Assembly (NCBI GenBank): GCA_946625925.1
Contig: CAMOTP010000033.1
Span: 1-10,987 of the forward strand
Source: an uncultured Alphaproteobacteria bacterium
GTDB lineage: Bacteria; Pseudomonadota; Alphaproteobacteria; Rs-D84
Length of the DNA stretch: 10,987 nt
Direction of reading: 5' to 3'
Shown: one piece after another, positions 7,259-10,987 of the stretch
How the letters are laid out: the number at the start of each line of letters is the position of its first letter
How positions within the stretch are numbered: the stretch's first letter is position 1
Notes under the pieces: model-generated
Seen by the model: the letters and a program-made list of their open reading frames with translations, nothing else
Database searches by the model: none
What the model was told of the DNA's origin: nothing
Program-made: the position numbers and the translations under genes

Positions 7259-9862
7259 TCAATGCAATTTTCCACAACAGTTTTTGTATTTTAATCCCGA
7301 TCCGCAAGGACAGGGCGCATTACGATGAATATTTGCCTCACCATTTAATGCTGCATCATGTGCTGCACGTTCTTTATCTGTTTTATTAACATCTTCGCGG
7401 GTTAATTCCATACGACAAATATAAGATACAGACATAATCTTAAAATTGTTAATAGTGTTTTTGAACAAATCCAATGCTTCGCGTTTATATTCATACAAAG
7501 GATTACGTTGTGCATAACCACGCAACCCGATTGCCATCTGCAAATAATCCATTTGTTGCAAATGACGTTTCCACACTGTATCCAATGCGCCCAACATCAT
7601 TTGACGCGATGCCATTTTCATCAATTCAGGACCATATTTTTCGGCCTGTTGATTATAACGACGTATTGCCAAATTATACAATGCTTCGTATGCTTTGCGT
7701 TCTGTTATTTCTTCATCAGTTTTCCAGTTTTCGATATCAGTAATATCCAATGCGAAAACTCTCAACATTGCATCATGTATTCCTTTTGTATTCCAATCCA
7801 TAGGATGAGATTTTTCAGCAATATTATTTTCGCAAATCATTTCGACCACATCGCCAATCATTTCGGTTGCCAATGGTGTCAAGTTTTCAGCAGTCATCAA
7901 ATCATTTCGCTGTTTATAAACAACAGTACGTTGTTCATTCATAACATTATCATATTTCAATAATTCTTTACGAGCCTCGAAATAACGTGCTTCAACGCGT
8001 TTTTGTGCTTTTTCTAATGCTTTGGTTATCCAAGGATGTGTAATGGCTTCGCCTGTTTTTAATCCTAATGTTGTTAACATAGTATCCAAACGTGCTGCAC
8101 CAAATATACGCATCAAATCATCGTCCAATGCCAAAAAGAATTTAGAATCACCAGGATCACCTTGCCGTCCCGAACGACCACGCAACTGGTTATCAATACG
8201 ACGTGATTCATGACGTTCAGTACCGATAACATATAAACCACCAACATCCAAAACTAATTTTTTATTGGCTTCGATTGTTTCATAAATTTCCTTCTTTTTT
8301 GCCTCGAAATCAGGCGCACTTGCATCTAATTCTGCAATCAACTCTTCGGCATTACCACCTAATTTAATATCTGTTCCGCGTCCTGCCATATTTGTTGCGA
8401 TTGTCACTGCACCCGGTGCACCAGCCTGTGCAACAATTTTAGCCTCGGACTCGTGATGTTTTGCATTTAACACTGCCGGGTTAATATGTAATTTTTCTCG
8501 TACCAATGCAGCCAATTCTTCAGATTTTTCGATTGAAACAGTTCCAACCAATACTGGCTGTTTACGTTCAACACATTCTTGAATTTGTTTTAATATAGCC
8601 TCGTACTTTTCTGTTTTATTGCGATATATTTCGTCGTGATGATCAATTCTTGCCACAGGGCGATTTGTTGGAATTGACACCACACGCAATTTATAAATTT
8701 CTTCAAATTCAGCCGCTTCGGTCATAGCGGTTCCTGTCATACCAGCCAAATGTTCATACAACCGGAACAAATTCTGATAAGAGATACTGGACACAGTTTG
8801 ATTTTCAGGTTGTACGGTTACATGTTCTTTGGCTTCGATTGCCTGATGCAGCCCGCGTCCAAAACGACGACCCGTCATAACACGACCTGTAAATTCATCA
8901 ACAATCAAAACTTCGTCATTTCTTACAACATAGTTAACATTCTTCTGATACAAATTATGCGCCAACAACGATTGTTGAATATGCATAACCAACGACGCAT
9001 TTTCCGAAGCATATAAATTGTCGCCGACCAACAATCCTGCTTCTTTCAAGAGACGTGTTACCGTATCAACACCTGTTTCTGTCAATGTCACATGTCTGTC
9101 TTTTTCATCTTTTTTAAAGTCATCTGGCCCCAACTGTGCAACAACAGCATCCACACGATTATACAATTCACTGACATCTTCGGATGGTCCAGAAATAATC
9201 AATGGTGTACGTGCTTCGTCAATCAAAATACTATCGACCTCGTCAACGATAGCATAGAATAATGGACGCAACACCTGTTGTTCTTTAAAGAATTTCATAT
9301 TATCGCGCAAATAATCAAAACCCAATTCAGAATTTGTGACATATGTAATATCACACGCATATGCTTCACGACGTTCATCATCAGACATATCATGTTGAAT
9401 AATACCGATGGACAAACCTAAAAATTTATAAACTTGCCCCATCCATTGTGCGTCACGTGAAGCCAAATAATCATTAACTGTAATCAAATGTGCGCCTTTG
9501 CCGTACAGCGCCTTTAAATACAATGCCAATGTGGCAACCAGTGTTTTTCCTTCACCAGTTTTCATTTCTGCGATTTGACCATTATTCAAAACCATACCAC
9601 CAATCAATTGCACATTGAAATGACGCATACCCACCGAACGCAGTGCCGCCTCGCGTACCACAGCAAAAGCATCAGGCAACACAGACTTTTCTTTTTCACC
9701 ATCAGCCAAACGTTTTTTCAATATTTCGGTTTGTGCCCGCAACTCTTCATCGCTCATTGCGTGATACTTGGGTTCCAAGTCGTTAATCAATGAAACAGTT
9801 TTATCATAAGACTTTACAATTCTGTCGTTTGCAGAACCTAACAACAACTTAATAATATTCAT
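7259..9862 (-). CDS. secA: Protein translocase ATPase SecA
   Basis: SecA couples ATP hydrolysis to pushing unfolded preproteins through the SecYEG channel of the inner membrane. The 867-residue protein is complete: nucleotide-binding domain 1 with the Walker A GEGKT at 103-107 (Lys106) and the Walker B/DEAD box DEVD at 207-210, followed by LIDEARTPLIISG; the preprotein-crosslinking domain; nucleotide-binding domain 2 with TNMAGRGTDIKLGG and the arginine-rich QLRGRSGRQGDPGDS; the helical wing and scaffold; and a C-terminal zinc-binding SEC-C motif CPCGSGLKYKNCC with Cys851, Cys853, Cys862 and Cys863, which in the family contacts SecB and ribosomes. It is a little shorter than the 901 residues of E. 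coli SecA, mainly in the linker before SEC-C. AAGGAAAAAGG precedes the ATG. It heads the leftward gene run and has a near-consensus promoter. The exported unknown proteins downstream are natural clients. Confidence 0.98.
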   Translation of the reverse strand: MNIIKLLLGSANDRIVKSYDKTVSLINDLEPKYHAMSDEELRAQTEILKKRLADGEKEKSVLPDAFAVVREAALRSVGMRHFNVQLIGGMVLNNGQIAEMKTGEGKTLVATLALYLKALYGKGAHLITVNDYLASRDAQWMGQVYKFLGLSIGIIQHDMSDDERREAYACDITYVTNSELGFDYLRDNMKFFKEQQVLRPLFYAIVDEVDSILIDEARTPLIISGPSEDVSELYNRVDAVVAQLGPDDFKKDEKDRHVTLTETGVDTVTRLLKEAGLLVGDNLYASENASLVMHIQQSLLAHNLYQKNVNYVVRNDEVLIVDEFTGRVMTGRRFGRGLHQAIEAKEHVTVQPENQTVSSISYQNLFRLYEHLAGMTGTAMTEAAEFEEIYKLRVVSIPTNRPVARIDHHDEIYRNKTEKYEAILKQIQECVERKQPVLVGTVSIEKSEELAALVREKLHINPAVLNAKHHESEAKIVAQAGAPGAVTIATNMAGRGTDIKLGGNAEELIAELDASAPDFEAKKKEIYETIEANKKLVLDVGGLYVIGTERHESRRIDNQLRGRSGRQGDPGDSKFFLALDDDLMRIFGAARLDTMLTTLGLKTGEAITHPWITKALEKAQKRVEARYFEARKELLKYDNVMNEQRTVVYKQRNDLMTAENLTPLATEMIGDVVEMICENNIAEKSHPMDWNTKGIHDAMLRVFALDITDIENWKTDEEITERKAYEALYNLAIRRYNQQAEKYGPELMKMASRQMMLGALDTVWKRHLQQMDYLQMAIGLRGYAQRNPLYEYKREALDLFKNTINNFKIMSVSYICRMELTREDVNKTDKERAAHDAALNGEANIHRNAPCPCGSGLKYKNCCGKLH

Positions 9863-9889
9863 ACCTTTTTCCTTATTTTTATCACAGTA

Positions 9890-9918
9890 TTTATAGCAAT
9901 TTTATATTTTGCGGTCAA
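9890..9918 (-). promoter_or_regulatory. secA promoter
   Basis: Reading leftward, TTGACC (9918-9913), a 17-base spacer and TATAAA (9895-9890), preceded by TGC so that the -10 is also extended. The hexamers and spacing are close to the sigma-70 ideal. The ATG of secA follows after about 27 bases. This is probably the main promoter of the secA-dnaE-rsmH run. Confidence 0.75.
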
Positions 9919-9936
9919 GCCACTTTATGATATAAT
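9909..9936 (+). promoter_or_regulatory. Divergent promoter for the 72-residue gene
   Basis: TTGCGG (9909-9914), 16 bases, then a perfect TATAAT (9931-9936) preceded by TGA, forming an extended -10. Its -35 shares two bases with the -35 of the secA promoter on the other strand. The untranslated leader would be about 55 bases. Confidence 0.6.
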
Positions 9937-9984
9937 CTATAAAGAAAAATAAACAAGTGACTTTAATAAATTTTTTTGATAAAT

Positions 9985-9991
9985 CGGGGGA
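9985..9991 (+). promoter_or_regulatory. Ribosome binding site GGGGGA setting the 9997 start
   Basis: A purine-rich GGGGGA sits about six bases before ATG 9997. An upstream in-frame TTG at 9976 has no such site and would place the Shine-Dalgarno inside the coding region, so the ATG is preferred. Confidence 0.6.
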
Positions 9992-9996
9992 AAATT

Positions 9997-10215
9997 ATGC
10001 ATGATCAAACGATAGAAAAGTTAAAAACAGACGATATAACCAGTGAAATTTATACAATTGCACCAACCCAGATGGAATATATTGCGACATTAATTGGAAA
10101 TACTGTTGCAGACCGTATGAATATGCGTGCTTTTGCACCCAAAATTCGTGTTATTGCGATGCAGGCATTACAAACCGCATTAAAATCCGCGCGTCACATG
10201 GGCGAAAACAAATAA
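9997..10215 (+). CDS. Small protein of 72 residues, function unknown
   Basis: I do not recognise this protein. It starts MHDQTIEKLK and ends RHMGENK, with no signal peptide, cysteine or membrane helix. It reads as two or three amphipathic helices: an acidic N-terminal segment, a middle TQMEYIATLIGNTVADRM, and a basic C-terminal helix running through IRVIAMQALQTALKSAR. That mix is compatible with a small nucleic-acid- or protein-binding adaptor, but no motif proves it. Support for a real gene is the good promoter, the GGGGGA ribosome site and the absence of any overlapping better gene on either strand. It is divergent from secA and lies about 50 bases before rnpB. No terminator is visible between the two, so its transcript may run into rnpB. 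Confidence 0.75.
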   Translation: MHDQTIEKLKTDDITSEIYTIAPTQMEYIATLIGNTVADRMNMRAFAPKIRVIAMQALQTALKSARHMGENK

Positions 10216-10233
10216 AAACTTTTAATTAAGTAA

Positions 10234-10261
10234 TTGATTTTTTGAAAAAATAACATAAAAT
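10234..10261 (+). promoter_or_regulatory. Candidate rnpB promoter
   Basis: TTGATT (10234-10239), 16 bases and TAAAAT (10256-10261, five of six consensus bases) in a very AT-rich gap. A start seven bases downstream would fall at about 10268, where the P1 helix of the RNase P RNA begins, which supports the call. Confidence 0.55.
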
Positions 10262-10267
10262 ACCATT

Positions 10268-10613
10268 TTGTATCAGGTGGACGAAGCATAGCCGTCATTT
10301 TGGCGGAGGAAAGTCCGGACTGCATTGGGACGCATAGTGGCTAACGGCCACGCGGGGTGACCCGACGATTAGAGCTACAGAGACGATCTGATTTAATTCA
10401 GGGTGAAACGGGCAATCTCTATGTGCAGCAACCCCAAAAAGGTTCTTTGCCCGGTCCCAGGGCTATAAAGAACGGGTAGGGGGCTTGACACTTTGCGGTA
10501 ACGCATTGTGCAGATTAATTATGCTTGCTACTACAATATGTCTTGGACATGCCGTATCCAACAAACATATTGCAGCAGAACAGAATCCGGCTTATATGTT
10601 CACGCTGATACAA
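10268..10613 (+). ncRNA. rnpB: RNase P RNA (catalytic subunit of ribonuclease P)
   Basis: This RNA cleaves the 5' leaders from precursor tRNAs together with the RnpA protein. The universally conserved blocks are present in order: GAGGAAAGTCCGGAC at 10306-10320 (5' strand of P4), a CTACAGAGAC block near 10375-10384, AGGGTGAAACGG near 10400, CGGGTAGGGGGCTTGA near 10474-10489, and ACAGAATCCGGCTTAT at 10580-10595 (3' strand of P4). The ends pair perfectly as P1: TTGTATCAG at 10268-10276 with CTGATACAA at 10605-10613, which sets the boundaries to within a few bases. The length of about 346 and the layout suit a type A RNA. A long arm before the final block is noted as a finding. An intrinsic terminator follows after nine bases. 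Open frames across it are shadows. Confidence 0.96.
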
Positions 10614-10622
10614 CGGCACATT

Positions 10623-10646
10623 GCACCAAATATGGTGCTTTTTTTT
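10623..10646 (+). terminator. Intrinsic terminator of rnpB
   Basis: GCACCA (10623-10628) pairs with TGGTGC (10633-10638) around an AATA loop and is followed by eight T residues (10639-10646). This is a textbook rho-independent terminator just after the RNase P RNA 3' end. Confidence 0.9.
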
Positions 10647-10654
10647 ATACCGAA

Positions 10655-10681
10655 AAACGCCCTAAAAATTTCAGGGCGTTT
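10655..10681. terminator. Probably bidirectional terminator between rnpB and the converging gene
   Basis: AAACGCCCT (10655-10663) pairs with AGGGCGTTT (10673-10681), a 9-base-pair stem with a 9-base loop. On the minus strand the stem ends in a run of five T residues before CGG, fitting termination of the gene that stops at 10712. On the plus strand TTTCTTCG gives a weaker back-up terminator for rnpB read-through. Confidence 0.75.
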
Positions 10682-10711
10682 CTTCGTTTGGTTGTGAACT
10701 GTTTGGAAATA

Positions 10712-10987
10712 TTATTGTGGCATTGTTGTATCATCGCACACATAATATTTCTTGTTTTGGAATATCGTCTTGAACGATTTTTCAGAACCTTGGGACATTC
10801 TGATAACAGTGCCAGTATCTTGAACCATATTGGCAAACAAGTCTGCTCTGCCATCTTTGTTATAATCGAACTTCATAGCCGGTTCTGTCTTTTGGCAAGA
10901 ACTCAAACGAACCGTATTATCACCCAAGTGCAACACACGTCCGCAATCGCAAGCATCATCTGCACCACGACCTGAACCTGTTGTTGT
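10712..10987 (-). CDS. C-terminal part of an unknown, probably exported protein with an Asp-rich loop (5' end beyond window)
   Basis: The frame is open from the right edge to a TAA at 10714-10712, giving 91 residues, so the N-terminus and any signal peptide are outside. A start inside the window (GTG at 10936) would give 74 residues, but the frame continues upstream and no ribosome site favours it. The visible part starts with a Gly/Thr/Ser-rich stretch (TTTGSGRGADD), has cysteines at fragment residues 13, 15, 31 and 84, and contains DYNKDGRADLF at 41-51. Its DxNxDGxxD spacing is that of calcium loops in EF-hand, dockerin and FG-GAP/VCBS repeats. The rest looks beta-rich and ends YVCDDTTMPQ. 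Such loops usually occur in secreted or surface proteins, so export is likely but inferred. It converges on rnpB and is followed by the 10655-10681 hairpin. The family is not identified. Confidence 0.72.
   Translation of the reverse strand, partial: TTTGSGRGADDACDCGRVLHLGDNTVRLSSCQKTEPAMKFDYNKDGRADLFANMVQDTGTVIRMSQGSEKSFKTIFQNKKYYVCDDTTMPQ

Noticed and set aside
9976..9996. Longer version of the small gene starting at TTG 9976
   Set aside because: The ribosome site GGGGGA lies inside this extension and points to ATG 9997.
10485..10975. Open frames across the RNase P RNA and the right-edge gene on the plus strand
   Set aside because: They overlap the conserved RNA blocks and the terminators, and run antisense to a more convincing minus-strand frame.
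1..10987. Frequent CACGTG / GCACGTGC palindromes, for example near 52, 1240, 1310 and 3330, as a regulatory repeat
   Set aside because: They fall inside coding frames where GCA-CGT (Ala-Arg) codons are common, so codon preference explains them.
1..10987. CRISPR arrays, tRNA genes, insertion sequences or attachment sites
   Set aside because: No spaced direct repeats, cloverleaf sequences, transposase frames or long inverted repeats were found by eye.

Overview
The window looks like chromosomal DNA of an AT-rich alphaproteobacterium, probably an uncultured, host- or gut-associated lineage with a reduced genome. SecA, DnaE and RsmH are all intact and read as proteobacterial, with SecA closest to alphaproteobacterial types. 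Gene packing is tight, and the RNase P RNA is type A-like. The lineage guess rests on protein character and base composition by eye, not on a search.

Layout. Positions 9862 down to 1 carry six genes on the minus strand: secA (preprotein translocase ATPase), dnaE (replicative polymerase alpha subunit), rsmH (16S rRNA methyltransferase), a signal-peptide-bearing four-helix membrane protein with a CPVC motif, a helical cytoplasmic protein of unknown function, and a large exported cysteine-rich protein that runs off the left edge. Gaps are 29, -1 (a TAATG overlap), 48, 28 and 60 bases. secA has a near-consensus promoter. Weaker or internal promoters are proposed before the CPVC gene, and a strong extended -10 promoter sits just before the cysteine-rich gene. 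The run may therefore be one read-through unit with internal re-initiation.

The 9863-9996 intergenic region holds back-to-back promoters whose -35 boxes overlap. One drives secA leftward. The other drives a 72-residue unknown gene rightward, followed by the RNase P RNA gene rnpB with its own promoter, a perfect closing P1 helix and a strong intrinsic terminator. A second hairpin, probably bidirectional, separates rnpB from a converging minus-strand gene. Only the C-terminal 91 residues of that gene are in the window; they contain four cysteines and an EF-hand/FG-GAP-like Asp loop.

How the genes fit together. The right part is core housekeeping: secretion, replication, ribosome maturation and tRNA processing. 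The most novel part is the left 2.9 kb. Its three unknown genes pair a membrane CxxC protein with an exported protein carrying four CX6C pairs, which suggests, by inference only, an envelope assembly whose products depend on SecA and periplasmic disulfide formation.
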